Source: Elusimicrobiota bacterium (GTDB taxonomy: Bacteria; Elusimicrobiota; Elusimicrobia; UBA1565). Taken from it: a DNA stretch of 39,254 bases. This document shows, piece after piece, positions 1-9,540 of this stretch. The stretch lies in assembly GCA_016212885.1 (NCBI GenBank), contig JACRDO010000103.1:1-39254 (forward strand), read 5' to 3'. The position numbers were made by a program, and so were the translations under genes. The first letter of the stretch is position 1, and every line of letters starts with the position of its first letter. Under the pieces are notes generated by a model. The model saw only the letters and a program-made list of their open reading frames with translations, was not told where the DNA came from and did no database searches.

Positions 1-2906
1 CGGCTCGGCGAAGCCGCCTACAACGCCAAGGATTGGGGCCCCGCGATCGAGGAATGGCGGAAGGTCGAGAAGGATTACGGCAGGGAATACGGCAAGACCT
101 ACATCGTGCCGGAATCCTGGATGGGCATCATCTTCGCGAACCTCGCCCTCGAGCAGTTCAGCCAGGCCGAGGCGAACCTTTTCCTGCTCGGGGAGACTTA
201 TCCGAACTACCTCAAGGTCCCGGAGGTTCTCTACGCCCAGGGCATCGTGAACCTCCACAAGCCCGATTACCCGAGCGCCGAGCGCGCGCTGAGGCTCGTG
301 CATACCCCGGAGGCCCTCTTCTACCTCGGCAAGACCTACCTGCTTTCAAAGCGCCCCTTCCTGGCCGCAGCCACCTTTGAGCAGCTCATCCGGGAGTTCC
401 CGGATTCCGTGCTCAAGGAAGAAACGGAGTTCTTCATCGGCGACTCCTTCTTCCTGGCCAAGGACTTCGACGGGGCGATCACGAAATACCAGCGCTTCCT
501 GGCGCAGTATCCCGACTCGCAGCTCAAGGTCTCGGCCGTCTTCCGCATCGGCTCCTCCCACTTCCAGAAGCGCAACTTCATCGAGGCCCGGGCCCACTTC
601 CAGTCCGTCATCGACCGCTATCCGCGGGACTTCTTCGCTCCCCTGGCGCAGTACTTCATCGCCGAATCCTACCTCACCGCGGACCAGTTCCGAGAGGCGC
701 TCTTCGCCTATACCAACGTCATCACCAAGTATCCCGAGACCATCAAGATCTCGCCGCTGGCGCACTACAAGCTGGCGTGGTCCCAGTACCAGGTCGGGGA
801 CTGGATGCAGACCGCCCAAACCTGCCGGAACTTCCTCCAGCTTTACCCGACGAACTCGCTCGCGAAGAACATCTACCTGATCCTCGGCAACTCGCTGCTC
901 CAGCTCAAGCAGTACAACGAAGGGATCACGGCGTTCATGCGCATCATCGACCTCGCCCCGACCTCGGACGTCGCGGAGCAGGCCCTTTTGACCATCCTCC
1001 AGACGCAGTACCAGCAGAAGCACTTCAACTCGATCCTGACCTCGTACCAGTTCATCTTCCGGCACCTGCCCCCGTCCCAGTCGAAGTGGCGGCCCATGAG
1101 CAACCTCTACGCCGCGGAGGCCTACCTCGAAATGGGCCGCGTCGAGGAGGCGAAGGCCATCTATGAGATGATCCTCAAGGTGTATCCAAACGACGCCGCG
1201 GCATTCTACGCCCAGGACGGGCTCGCCTGGGCCTACTCCTTCCTCGGAGACGACGCGAAGGCGCTGGAGGAGCGCAGGAAGCTCAAAGACATGCTGCAGC
1301 TCGCCAGATCCTCGGCCACCTTCTCGGGCCGCAACGAGCTGGGCATCGCCGACAGCATGTACAACCAGAAGGAGTTCGAGGAGGCCCAGGACCTCTACGC
1401 GAAATTCGTCCGCGAGAACCCCAAGGCCCCCGAGGCCCCGCTGGCCCTCTACCAGGCCGGCATGAGCCTCTACCACCTGCGCTACTACACCGACGCCATC
1501 GAGAAGTGGCGCCAGCTGCGCGAGCAGTACCCCGAAGCCCCCGAGACCCCCAAAGCCGAGTACCAGATCGCCGACACGCTCTACCGCCAGCAGAAATACG
1601 CGGAGTCCGTCGCCGCCTACAAGCGCATCGTCGAAAAATACCCGCGGTCCAAGGAGCTGCCCTTCGCATACCTGCGCATCGCCCAGGCCCATTTCTACGC
1701 GGGTGAGGACGCGGCCGCGGTCCAGCAATGCCAGGCCCTGCTCGCCCGGTTCGCCTCCTCGCCGGAGGCAGCTGACGGCCTCGACCTCATGGAGCTGGTC
1801 TTCGACCGGGCGCCCTCCTTCGACTTCAAGCGGGCCCTCGGCGCGGTCGTGGAGGGCGCGCCGCACACGCCGGCGGGCGGCGACGCGCAGTTCCGCATCG
1901 CCCGCCGCTTCTTCGAGGCCAAGAAGTTCGCCGACGCCGCTGCGGAATTCCAGAAGTTCAGCGTGGACTACACGGGCAGCCCCCAGCTCAAGAAGGCCCA
2001 GTTCCTCCTGGCTGAGTCCTACTTCAACGCGGGCAAGTACGGCGACTCGGTCTTCGCCTTCCAGCGGTTCCTGGACAATTTCCCGAAGAACGAGGACACC
2101 GCGCTGGCGGTCTTCCACCTCGCGAGCGCCCACTACGGCATGAAGGACTACGAGCCGGCCGCCCAGCACTACCAGCGCCTGCTCGACGAGTACCCCGACT
2201 CCGAGTACGCCAAGCCGGCCCAGTACAACCTCGCCCTGTCTTATAAGGCCACCGGCAAGCTCGACCGCGCGCAGGAGGCCTTCGCCCGCTACGCCAACCA
2301 GGCCGGCGCCAAGGACGAGAGCGGCAGGGGCGCCCTGTGGGAGGTCTTCGGCCTGATGAAGGACCAGAAGAAGTACACCGATGCCCTGACGACCCTCGAC
2401 CGCCTCACCGGCGAGGACTCAGACCCCGAGACCTCCATCGAGGCCGTGTACCACAAAGGGGAGGTCCTCATCCTCATGAACCAGAAGGACGAGGCGGTCC
2501 GGACCTGGGAGACCCTCGTCGCCAAGGATCCCAAGAACAGCAGCTACCGCCTGCAGGGCCTCATCGAGCTCGGCAAGGTCTACGAGGACGCGCAGGACTA
2601 CGGGAAGGCCATCTCCATCTACGAGGACCTGGCCCGCAACGCCCCGGCCGCGCAGACGGCGAAGGCCGCCCGCGAGCGCGCGGAGGGCTTAAAGCGCCTG
2701 CAGAACGGCAAGGGAGGCGGGGCCGCTCCTCCCAAACGGGCCCCGGCCCCGAGACCCCGGTGGAGGGCAAGACCCAGGTCATGCCCACGGATGAGGAGGG
2801 GGAGAAGCCTCCCCAGGCCCAGCCGCCCGCTCCGGCTCAGCCGGCCAAGGAGAAGGCCCCGAAGCAGAAGAAGACGAAGAAGATCAATCTGCCCGGTACA
2901 AATTAG
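1..2906 (+). CDS. TPR-repeat protein, 5' partial, with an apparent frameshift near its 3' end
   Basis: The reading frame is open from base 1, so the true start lies upstream. It encodes more than 900 residues of repeated 34-residue TPR-like helices (recurring FxxAxxxYxxxxxxYPxS patterns), like the large TPR scaffolds that accompany ExbB/ExbD clusters. Frame 1 stays coding to about base 2750. It then turns into an Arg-rich low-complexity shadow, while frame 3 (from about 2751) gives a sensible Pro/Lys-rich tail ending in the stop at 2904-2906, 8 bases before exbB. The switch lies in a run of G and C homopolymers (about 2719-2751) and needs one inserted base or a -1 shift. A sequencing or assembly indel is the simplest explanation. 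Probable role: periplasmic or envelope scaffold of the downstream proton-driven complex (inferred from context). Confidence 0.8.
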
Positions 2907-2914
2907 GAGACCCT

Positions 2915-3529
2915 ATGCCGGATATCAGCTTCATCGGCGTATTCAAAGAGAGCTTCACGCTCGTCATCCTTTTCTTCTGCTCGATGATCTCCATCGCCTT
3001 CACCATCGAGCGCTGGTGGTACTTCCGGAAAGCCGACATCAACGGGGACGCGCTGCTGGCCGGCCTGCGCAAATCGCTCCAGGACGGCAAGGAGAAGGAA
3101 GCCCTGGCCTCGCTCTCCAAGAACCCCTCTCCTGTCGCGCAGGTAGTCCACTACGCCCTCCTCAACCGCGGCCACTCCAGGGCCGACCTCGAGGAGCTGC
3201 TCGCCACCAAGAGACTGGAGGAGCGCGTGAAGATGGAGCGCTACCTGAGCGTGCTCGGGACCATGGGCAACACCGCCCCCTTCATCGGGCTCTTCGGCAC
3301 GGTGGTGGGCATCATCAAGGCCTTCCAGGACCTGGCCCTCTCGGGCCAAGGGGGGCCGGCTGTGGTGGCCAAGGGCATCGCGGAGGCCCTCGTCGCCACC
3401 GCAGGAGGCATGGCCGTGGCCATCCCAGCTGTCATCATCTACAACTACTTCATGCGGAAGGTGAAGACGATCTCGGTCACGACGGAGGTCGTCTCCTCGC
3501 GCCTCCTCGTCATGCTGGGGGTCAAGTAG
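2915..3529 (+). CDS. exbB: MotA/TolQ/ExbB proton channel family protein
   Basis: A 204-residue inner-membrane protein of the TolQ/ExbB/MotA family, which forms the proton channel that energises TonB or TolA. There is a first membrane helix at about residues 8-30. After a cytoplasmic loop comes the family signature (GNTAPFIGLFGTVVGII, about 112-130) in helix 2 and an AVAIPAVIIYNYF helix 3. The ATG at 2915 is preceded by AGGAG about 6 bases upstream. It sits 8 bases after the TPR gene and is followed by two ExbD genes and TonB, so it is second in a clear operon. Whether it serves TonB-type uptake, Tol-type envelope stability or gliding cannot be told from sequence. Confidence 0.93.
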   Translation: MPDISFIGVFKESFTLVILFFCSMISIAFTIERWWYFRKADINGDALLAGLRKSLQDGKEKEALASLSKNPSPVAQVVHYALLNRGHSRADLEELLATKRLEERVKMERYLSVLGTMGNTAPFIGLFGTVVGIIKAFQDLALSGQGGPAVVAKGIAEALVATAGGMAVAIPAVIIYNYFMRKVKTISVTTEVVSSRLLVMLGVK

Positions 3530-3541
3530 CCCCGCGGGCCT

Positions 3542-4039
3542 ATGGCCTCAAACCCCGCCCAGCGCGACGACGAGCCGATCACCAGCATCAACATCACGCC
3601 TCTTGTGGACGTGAGCCTGGTGCTCGTCATCATCTTCATGGCCATCGCCCCCTTCGCCATCCAGGCGGGGATCAAGGTCCTCGAATCGCGGGCCAGCGCA
3701 GCTGTCGGCAAGGTCTCCGCTTCCGAGAACGTTTCGATCAAGCTCAGCAAGGACGGGAAGCTGACCATCAACGGAAAGGTCGGCGACTTCGCGACGCTGT
3801 TCGTCCGCGTGCAGGCCGCGCTGACGCTGAGCAAGGACAAGATGGTCATCGTGTCGGCCGACGACGAGAACAAGGTCGGAGAGGTGGTCGATATCCTGGA
3901 TGCCGCCAAGCAGGCCGGGGCCATGAAGATCGCGATCCTGCGCGAGGCGGCGCCCAAGGAGGCGCCGTCCTCGGAGGGCGGTCGTTCTCCTCTCCCGGAG
4001 AGGGCGCCGGCCAAGCCCGCGGCGCCGGAGGGTGCATGA
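3542..4039 (+). CDS. exbD: ExbD/TolR family protein (first copy)
   Basis: A 165-residue single-pass inner-membrane protein. The hallmark ITSINITPLVDVSLVLVIIF segment at about residues 14-35 holds the conserved membrane Asp used for proton flow in ExbD/TolR. It is followed by a periplasmic domain of about 100 residues and a Pro/Ala/Glu-rich tail. It starts 12 bases after exbB and its stop overlaps the start of the second exbD copy by 4 bases (ATGA), implying translational coupling. Two different ExbD partners per ExbB are common in such clusters. Confidence 0.93.
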   Translation: MASNPAQRDDEPITSINITPLVDVSLVLVIIFMAIAPFAIQAGIKVLESRASAAVGKVSASENVSIKLSKDGKLTINGKVGDFATLFVRVQAALTLSKDKMVIVSADDENKVGEVVDILDAAKQAGAMKIAILREAAPKEAPSSEGGRSPLPERAPAKPAAPEGA

Positions 4040-4461
4040 GACGCGACGACGACCGCTTCGCGGCCTTCGAAGAGGAGCTGATGGTCGGGATCAACGTGAC
4101 CCCGCTCGTGGACGTGTGCCTGGTGCTCGTCATCATCTTCATGGTCACGGCGCCCCTCTTGACCCGGCCGGCTTTCGAGGTGAAGCTTCCAGCTGCCCGG
4201 ACCCAGGAGGGCGAGGAGAAGGACAAGATCTCGATCTCCCTGGGCACGGAGGGCCGCATGGCGGTCGACTCGGCCCAGGCCCCGACGATCGCGAAGCTCA
4301 AGAGGCTCCTGGCCTACAAGCTGGCCGCCAGCGAATCCAGGCTCGTCGTCATCCGGGCCGACAAGGACGCGACCCACGGCCGGCTGACGGAGGTCATGGC
4401 AGCTGCCAAGGACGCCGGGGCGAGGTCCATCACGATCGCGACGGAACGAAGGAAGCAGTGA
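4036..4461 (+). CDS. exbD: ExbD/TolR family protein (second copy)
   Basis: A 141-residue ExbD/TolR protein with the same VTPLVDVCLVLVIIFMV membrane segment and its Asp at about residues 22-38, then a compact periplasmic domain ending in ITIATERRKQ. The start is the ATG at 4036 inside the preceding gene's stop (ATGA). A much longer open frame runs upstream in the same phase through exbB and the first exbD, but it is a shadow caused by high GC. It probably assembles with the first ExbD on the ExbB channel (family knowledge). Confidence 0.9.
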   Translation: MRRDDDRFAAFEEELMVGINVTPLVDVCLVLVIIFMVTAPLLTRPAFEVKLPAARTQEGEEKDKISISLGTEGRMAVDSAQAPTIAKLKRLLAYKLAASESRLVVIRADKDATHGRLTEVMAAAKDAGARSITIATERRKQ

Positions 4462-4484
4462 GGGTGTCAAACTAAGGGCTGGAA

Positions 4485-5561
4485 ATGGAAGCCAGGCTGC
4501 CGGTCTCCGTCATCACCTCGTTCGCCCTCCACGCCGGGGGGCTGGCCGGCTATCTGCTCATCAGCCAGGCGTCCAGAACGGTCGACACCCGGTTCATCGA
4601 TAACGTGGACCTCATCATGGCCGCTCCGCAGATGCCGAGACCGGCCGCCCCGAAGCCCCTGCAGCCGCCCTCGCTCAAGGACTTCTTGAAGCTCGCCCTT
4701 CCGGCAATCCCGAAGCCTCCTGCGCCGAGCGCCCCGCTGGAGGTGAAGGCCCCGGAGATCGCGCGCAAGCTCATGGACATCAACCAACCCAAGCTCGACG
4801 ACCGTGGCAAGCTCAAGAGGTCCGAGACCCTCGAAGGGCTCGACCTCGGACACAGGCGCGAGAGCCTTGCGAAGATCGACTTGGGGGCCCTGCGCGAGGC
4901 CAAGGCGCCGATCGATGCTCTCCCGAAGCTCGAGGAGGTCGGGGTCCGGCGCGCCTCCAAGAAGGCGGTCGAGATGGCGGCGCTCGCCGATGAGCGCAGC
5001 CGGGAGGCGCCGCAGGCCCTCGCGGCCCTTCCGAGCCCGGCGCTCAGGAGCTCCAAGGCGCTCTCAGCCGCCCCGCTCTTGGCTCCCGAGGCCCCGCGCG
5101 GAGAGGGCGGCGGCTCAAGCCGCATCGCGCAAGCCCTTGCGGCCAGGGAGGAGCAGCCGCCGGCCCTGCAGCCCCGGGCTTTGCCCGCGATCCCGAAGCA
5201 GGGCGCCATCGAGCGCTCCGCGATCGCGCCGCGCAGGCAGGCGGAGGGCCTTCAGGCCGCCCCCAAGAAAGGCGTGGAGATCGAAGGGCCCCTGCGCGAC
5301 CGGCAGGTCGTCGCGTCGAGCATCCCCCCATTCCCCCAGTGGGCGAAGGACCAGGGCCTCGTGGAGGCCGACGTCGCGATCCGCTTCTACGTCGATTTCT
5401 CGGGGCGGGTGCTCGAGAACATTCGCGTCGAGAAGACCTCCGGCTTCGGGCGCCTCGACCGCCTGGTCATCGAGCATCTCAAGGCCTGGCGGTTCGCGCC
5501 CGTGGACCCTTCGGCCGGGAACCAATGGGGGGTCATCACCTTCAGGTTCGTAGCGGAGTAG
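4485..5561 (+). CDS. tonB: TonB family energy transducer
   Basis: 358 residues. A single N-terminal membrane anchor (about residues 5-25) is followed by a long Pro/Ala/Lys/Glu-rich periplasmic linker and a C-terminal TonB domain (about 270-358). The C-terminal domain has the typical pattern: a partner-binding strand, then VDFSGRVLENIRVEKTSG and the AWRFAPV strand before the end. TonB carries energy from ExbB/ExbD across the periplasm to outer-membrane partners. It lies 23 bases after exbD and 4 bases before the next gene. A TolA-like role is possible, but the C-terminal fold pattern fits TonB. Confidence 0.88.
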   Translation: MEARLPVSVITSFALHAGGLAGYLLISQASRTVDTRFIDNVDLIMAAPQMPRPAAPKPLQPPSLKDFLKLALPAIPKPPAPSAPLEVKAPEIARKLMDINQPKLDDRGKLKRSETLEGLDLGHRRESLAKIDLGALREAKAPIDALPKLEEVGVRRASKKAVEMAALADERSREAPQALAALPSPALRSSKALSAAPLLAPEAPRGEGGGSSRIAQALAAREEQPPALQPRALPAIPKQGAIERSAIAPRRQAEGLQAAPKKGVEIEGPLRDRQVVASSIPPFPQWAKDQGLVEADVAIRFYVDFSGRVLENIRVEKTSGFGRLDRLVIEHLKAWRFAPVDPSAGNQWGVITFRFVAE

Positions 5562-5565
5562 CCAA

Positions 5566-6741
5566 ATGAATAGGAACCTCAGATTTTCTTTCGCATCCCT
5601 GCTGGCCGCGGCGTTCCTTGCGGCGCACGTTTCGCCGGCCGGCGCGATCTTCGGAATCGGAGTAAAGAAGAAGACCGAACCTCCCAAGGCGCAGAGCCGG
5701 GATGACGCCCTGCCGGGGCTCGTGCAGGGCCCGGACCAGGCCCTGCCCAAGATGGCCGCGGAGGCCGAGAAGGAGCGCTCCCAGGACGCCCCGCCGGCCG
5801 AGCAGAAGCCGGAAAGCCAGGCGTCAGCCGAGACCAAGGTTTCAGAGTCGGAGACCGCGGTCGGCGCCAATCCTTCTCCGGTCATGGGGGGCGCCATGCC
5901 GCAGGAGGTCGTCATCAAGACCGAGGCTGGGGGGAAGCTCAAAGCCAAGAAGTCGCCGCTGCAGATCCAGGTCGATCCCTTCGAGTCCATCCGGGACTCG
6001 ATCCGTCCCGACCAGCAGCTGCTGCTCGCCGAGTCCCCCTTGACCGTGGTCTGGCGCCGCACCCATCCCGAGTTCCTGCGCAATGCCCGCGTCATCGCGC
6101 CCTGGCGCAGCGCCTTCAGCGAGCGGCCCGGCATGGTCTTCCGCCCGCGCGACATGCTCGGGGAGGTGCTCGGCCGCAGGATCGACCCCAAGGAAGCCAA
6201 GGGCTACCAGTGGAGCCTGACGATCGTCGACGAGGAGGGGAAGGTCTTCCAGCAATTCGACGGCTCAAGCAATCCACCAGAGGAGCTCATCTGGGAAGGC
6301 CAGAACGAACAGGACGAATGGATCAAGGCGGGGAAGGCCTACTCTTCGGTCTATATGTTCACCGATCCGGCCGGCACGCCGTACACGCGCCCGGGCAGGC
6401 CCATCAAGCACAGCGCCTTCCTCCACCAGGAGAGGACGGGCCTGCACATCAGCATCGACTCGACGGCCCTCTTCGGGCCGAACAAGGAGTCCGCTCAGCT
6501 CGTGGGCGACGGCCAAGGGATGCTGCGCGCTGCGGCCGACCTGATCAAGCGCCGCTATCCGGGCGTGCCGCTCCGGGTGGAAGCCTTCGCCTCCACCAAG
6601 GAGCTGGGCGAGCGGCAGGCGCAGACGGCCCAGGAGTATCTCGTCAAGGAGCTCATGCTCATGCCGCAGGACATCTCCGCGGAAGCCGACAAGGCCGGCT
6701 TCTCGGACCAGCGCCTCGAGATCATCATGCTCAATCGCTGA
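5566..6741 (+). CDS. Secreted OmpA-like C-terminal domain protein
   Basis: 391 residues with a Sec signal peptide (about residues 1-27, ending AGA). A charged, disordered Pro/Glu/Lys segment (about 30-130) follows, then a beta-rich middle region with a WEGQNEQDEWI stretch and a C-terminal domain (about 285-391). The last part (a strand beginning LHISIDSTALFGPN, helix AAADLIKRRYP, then the LRVEAFASTKELGERQAQTAQEYL pattern) resembles the OmpA/MotB peptidoglycan-binding fold, but its core is divergent and the usual Asp/Arg pair is not clearly kept. The ATG is 4 bases after tonB. It would be the envelope end of this energy-transduction operon; the exact ligand is unknown. Confidence 0.7.
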   Translation: MNRNLRFSFASLLAAAFLAAHVSPAGAIFGIGVKKKTEPPKAQSRDDALPGLVQGPDQALPKMAAEAEKERSQDAPPAEQKPESQASAETKVSESETAVGANPSPVMGGAMPQEVVIKTEAGGKLKAKKSPLQIQVDPFESIRDSIRPDQQLLLAESPLTVVWRRTHPEFLRNARVIAPWRSAFSERPGMVFRPRDMLGEVLGRRIDPKEAKGYQWSLTIVDEEGKVFQQFDGSSNPPEELIWEGQNEQDEWIKAGKAYSSVYMFTDPAGTPYTRPGRPIKHSAFLHQERTGLHISIDSTALFGPNKESAQLVGDGQGMLRAAADLIKRRYPGVPLRVEAFASTKELGERQAQTAQEYLVKELMLMPQDISAEADKAGFSDQRLEIIMLNR

Positions 6742-7091
6742 TGCTGAAGGACGCCTACGCAGGCTACTACCGCAGGCAGGGCCGCACCTTCGACCAACTC
6801 TGGCAATCCGTCAAGCGCCAAGCCGACCGCCTTGGAGATATAGTGTCGATCTACCCGCCGGCCGCCCTTCCCATGGGCGCTTACCGGACCGTGCGGAGAG
6901 CGATCGGCCAGGGGGAAAGCAGCCTGAAGAAGGAGCTTTCCCAAGAGGACGAGGTCGCGGCCGAGGTGAATCAGGACATCCGGCTTGCGATCCGGAAGGC
7001 GGCGGAAGAGAACCGGATCCAGCTCATCTACGACTCCTCTTCCGGCAATCCGCTGTTCGTGGACCGGCTTTGGGATATGACCGCCGCCTGA
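6741..7091 (+). CDS. Hypothetical protein, last gene of the TonB operon
   Basis: 116 residues, not recognised. The ATG overlaps the previous stop by one base (TGATG), the arrangement expected for reinitiation, so it is very likely translated with the OmpA-like gene. The protein is helical and charged, with no signal peptide, Cys motif or membrane helix. It may be a cytosolic accessory factor. It converges on speA with only 9 bases between the two stops and no visible hairpin terminator. Confidence 0.6.
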   Translation: MLKDAYAGYYRRQGRTFDQLWQSVKRQADRLGDIVSIYPPAALPMGAYRTVRRAIGQGESSLKKELSQEDEVAAEVNQDIRLAIRKAAEENRIQLIYDSSSGNPLFVDRLWDMTAA

Positions 7092-7100
7092 GAAGACCCC

Positions 7101-9263
7101 TTAAGGCTTCGCGACTAGGCCGCCGTTCTTTCCGTTCGCCGCCGGGCTCGGCTGAGCTGGGGCAGGCGACCGAGCGCTATCGCGAGGAAGTGTGACCGAG
7201 CCCTCCGGCGAGGAAATGCCGCTTCCGGACGCCGTCGGAGGGCGGCCCGCATCCGAGGCCATAGGGGCGGCCGCGCTCTGGGAAGCGCCGTCCCCGGAGC
7301 GCGCCGTCGCACCTTTCGCGGAGGGGGCGGCCTGCGGAGCCTGGGCCGGGCCGTTTAGGGTCGAGTCGATGTAGGTGTACTCCCGCATCACCGCTTCGTA
7401 CTGGTTCATCATGTCCACGCCCTCGCGCGGCTTGATGGCGCCCGCCTTGACCTGGGATTCGATGGCGAGCTTCACCATCTTCTCCAGCTCGAAGACGCTG
7501 TACTGGATGCCGGCCAGCACGTCGCGCACGGTCTGGCCGTGGATGACCTCCTCGAGGTAGTAGCCGCCCGGCTCCTCCTCGTCCTCGAAGACGTGCACCT
7601 CGTTGACCCTGCCGAAGAGGTTGTGGATGTCGCCCATGGTCGCCTGGTAGGCGCCCATCAGGAAGATGCCGACGTAGTAGGGGTCGCCGTTCTTCTCCGC
7701 GTGCATCGGGAGCAGGCCGCCCGCTTTCCGGTGGGAGACGAACTGGGCGATCTTCCCGTCTGAGTCGCAGGTGATGTCCACGATGGCGGTCCGCCTGGAG
7801 GGCTCCTCGTCTAAGCGGTGGATCGGCATGATGGGGAAGAGATGCCCAACGGCCCAGCTGTCCGGCAGGGACTGGAAGAGCGAGAAGTTGAAGAGGCTCT
7901 GGTCTCCCAGGTTCCTCGCCATCTCGACCACGTCGTCGGGCGGGTCCTTGACCCTGGACGCCTGCCTGGCGATCTCGATGCGCAGCTTCCAATAGAGGTT
8001 CTCGACCTTGGCCTTGTCATCGAGGCTCAGGTAGCCGAACTTGAAGAGGGACTGGGACTCCTGCTTGAGCTGCATCCCGTCGTGGTAGGCCTCGGCGAGA
8101 TCGTTGGGGTCGATGGAGCGCATCACCTCGCGCATCTCCTGGACCGCCTTGTGCTCGTCCGGAGATTCGTTGAGCTCCAGCGGGGAGGCCCCTCCCTCGA
8201 TGCTGCCGATCATGCTCATGACCAGCATGGAGTGGTGCGCCACGAGCGAGCGGCCGGACTCGGTGACGATGTTCGGCTCGGGGACGGCCTCCTGGCGGCA
8301 AACGTCTTGGATCGTGGAGACGAGGTCGTCGATGTACTCGCGCAGGGTGTAGTTGACCGAGGCGTCGCTCGCCGAATGGGTGCCGTCGTAGTCCACGCCC
8401 AGGCCGCCCCCGCAGTCCAGGTACATCAGAGGCACTCCCATCTTGCGCAGCTTCCCGTAGATGCGCGCGGACTCCTTGACCGCGTCCTTGATCGTGCGGA
8501 TGTCCGTGATCTGAGAGCCGTTGTGGAAGTGGAGCAGCGCCAGGCACTCCAGCATGCCCGCGGCGCGGATCTGCTGGATCGCGTAGAGTATCTCGGCGGT
8601 GGTCAGGCCGAACTTGGCCGCCTCGCCAGAGGAGGTGCGCCATTTGCCGGCGCTCTCGGTCTGGAGCTTCACCCTCATGCCGATCATGGGCCGGACCCCG
8701 TACTCGCTGGCCGCGCGCAGGAGCAGGTCGATCTCGCCCAGCTTCTCGATGACGACCACGACCTTCTTGCCGAGCTTGACCCCCAGCATCGCCAGGCGCA
8801 TCATCGACTCGTCTTTGTAGCCGTTGACAATGGTGAGCGCTTCGGAGGAGTTCATCGCGAGCACGGCGAGGAGCTCGCCCTTGCTCCCAGCCTCCAGCCC
8901 GAACTGGTAGGGCTCGCCGGCGTCGAGGATCTCCTCGACGACCTCCCGGAGCTGGTTGACCTTGATCGGGTAGACGCCCAGGTAGCGGCCCTGGTACTTG
9001 TGGTCGCGGATGGACTTCTGGAACAGCTCGTTCTGCTGCCGGACCCGGTGGCGCAGGATGTCCTGGAAGCGGAAGAGGACGGGCAGCTTGATCCCGCGGG
9101 AAAGCACGTCCTCGACGACGCGGACGATCTCGATGTCCTGGTTCGGGCCGCGGTGGAGCTGGACCACCAGGTTGCCCTTCTTGTTGATGTCGAAGTACTT
9201 CTGCCCCCAGCCCTTCAGGTTGTAGAGCTTTTCGGAGTCCTCGATCGTCCAAGATCTGTCCAT
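7101..9263 (-). CDS. speA: Biosynthetic arginine decarboxylase
   Basis: 720 residues from the ATG at 9261-9263, beginning DRSWTIEDSEKLYN as SpeA proteins do. The open frame extends 50 residues further upstream, but that part is not SpeA-like. The enzyme converts arginine to agmatine with pyridoxal phosphate, the first step of one putrescine/spermidine route. The PLP-binding Lys is K101 in GVYPIKVNQ, followed by FGLEAGSKGEL and the alanine-racemase-like barrel. Glycine-rich phosphate-binding and C-terminal domain motifs (YLDCGGGLGVDYDG, FSLFQSLPDSWAV) are present. The last 60 or so residues are a Pro/Ala/Ser-rich extension that the family does not need. A weak promoter (TGGCAA-17-TATCAT) lies near 9310-9350 on this strand. 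Confidence 0.93.
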   Translation of the reverse strand: MDRSWTIEDSEKLYNLKGWGQKYFDINKKGNLVVQLHRGPNQDIEIVRVVEDVLSRGIKLPVLFRFQDILRHRVRQQNELFQKSIRDHKYQGRYLGVYPIKVNQLREVVEEILDAGEPYQFGLEAGSKGELLAVLAMNSSEALTIVNGYKDESMMRLAMLGVKLGKKVVVVIEKLGEIDLLLRAASEYGVRPMIGMRVKLQTESAGKWRTSSGEAAKFGLTTAEILYAIQQIRAAGMLECLALLHFHNGSQITDIRTIKDAVKESARIYGKLRKMGVPLMYLDCGGGLGVDYDGTHSASDASVNYTLREYIDDLVSTIQDVCRQEAVPEPNIVTESGRSLVAHHSMLVMSMIGSIEGGASPLELNESPDEHKAVQEMREVMRSIDPNDLAEAYHDGMQLKQESQSLFKFGYLSLDDKAKVENLYWKLRIEIARQASRVKDPPDDVVEMARNLGDQSLFNFSLFQSLPDSWAVGHLFPIMPIHRLDEEPSRRTAIVDITCDSDGKIAQFVSHRKAGGLLPMHAEKNGDPYYVGIFLMGAYQATMGDIHNLFGRVNEVHVFEDEEEPGGYYLEEVIHGQTVRDVLAGIQYSVFELEKMVKLAIESQVKAGAIKPREGVDMMNQYEAVMREYTYIDSTLNGPAQAPQAAPSAKGATARSGDGASQSAAAPMASDAGRPPTASGSGISSPEGSVTLPRDSARSPAPAQPSPAANGKNGGLVAKP

Positions 9264-9426
9264 GTACGTAGCGGCCGCCTGCCCCCGGCTCGGCGCACAA
9301 CCGGCTGGCGGAATAGATGATAGCGTAAAGGCGGCGCGGTTGCCATAGGACCTGTTTAGAAAATTGTGATTCAGAACAATATGGGGGTGGCGCCTTGCGA
9401 AAAAATCTTGCACGTGTCACGTGTCA

Positions 9427-9455
9427 TTGACAATCACGAAACCGCAGCATATACT
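9427..9455 (+). promoter_or_regulatory. Strong sigma70-type promoter, downstream gene uncertain
   Basis: TTGACA at 9427-9432, a 17-base spacer and TATACT at 9450-9455, a near-perfect match. Transcription would begin near 9462 and run toward the small ORF at 9541 and then gapA. No other gene explains it. Confidence 0.6.
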
Positions 9456-9540
9456 ATGGTTGTGAGAGCCAGTCGAATACATGAACCTGCCTCCGTCTAC
9501 GCTCGTCCGACCAGAGAATCGCAGAAAGCGAGGACGAAGA

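Noticed and set aside
346-2169. Long reverse-strand frame opposite the TPR gene
   Set aside because: Leu/Val/Arg/Glu-rich shadow of the TPR gene's codon pattern; no family resemblance.
2728-2740. Programmed -1 frameshift site (ccc aaa) in the TPR gene
   Set aside because: In the zero frame the heptamer does not have the X XXY YYZ form, and the tRNAs would not re-pair well after slipping. No downstream pseudoknot was apparent.
2750-4035. A 1451-codon open frame running through exbB and the first exbD into the second exbD
   Set aside because: The middle part is Arg/Pro/Gly-rich and antiparallel to clear ExbB and ExbD frames. It is a high-GC shadow that by chance has no stop.
7818-9320. 500-codon plus-strand frame opposite speA
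   Set aside because: Mirror frame of speA; the reverse strand holds every SpeA motif.
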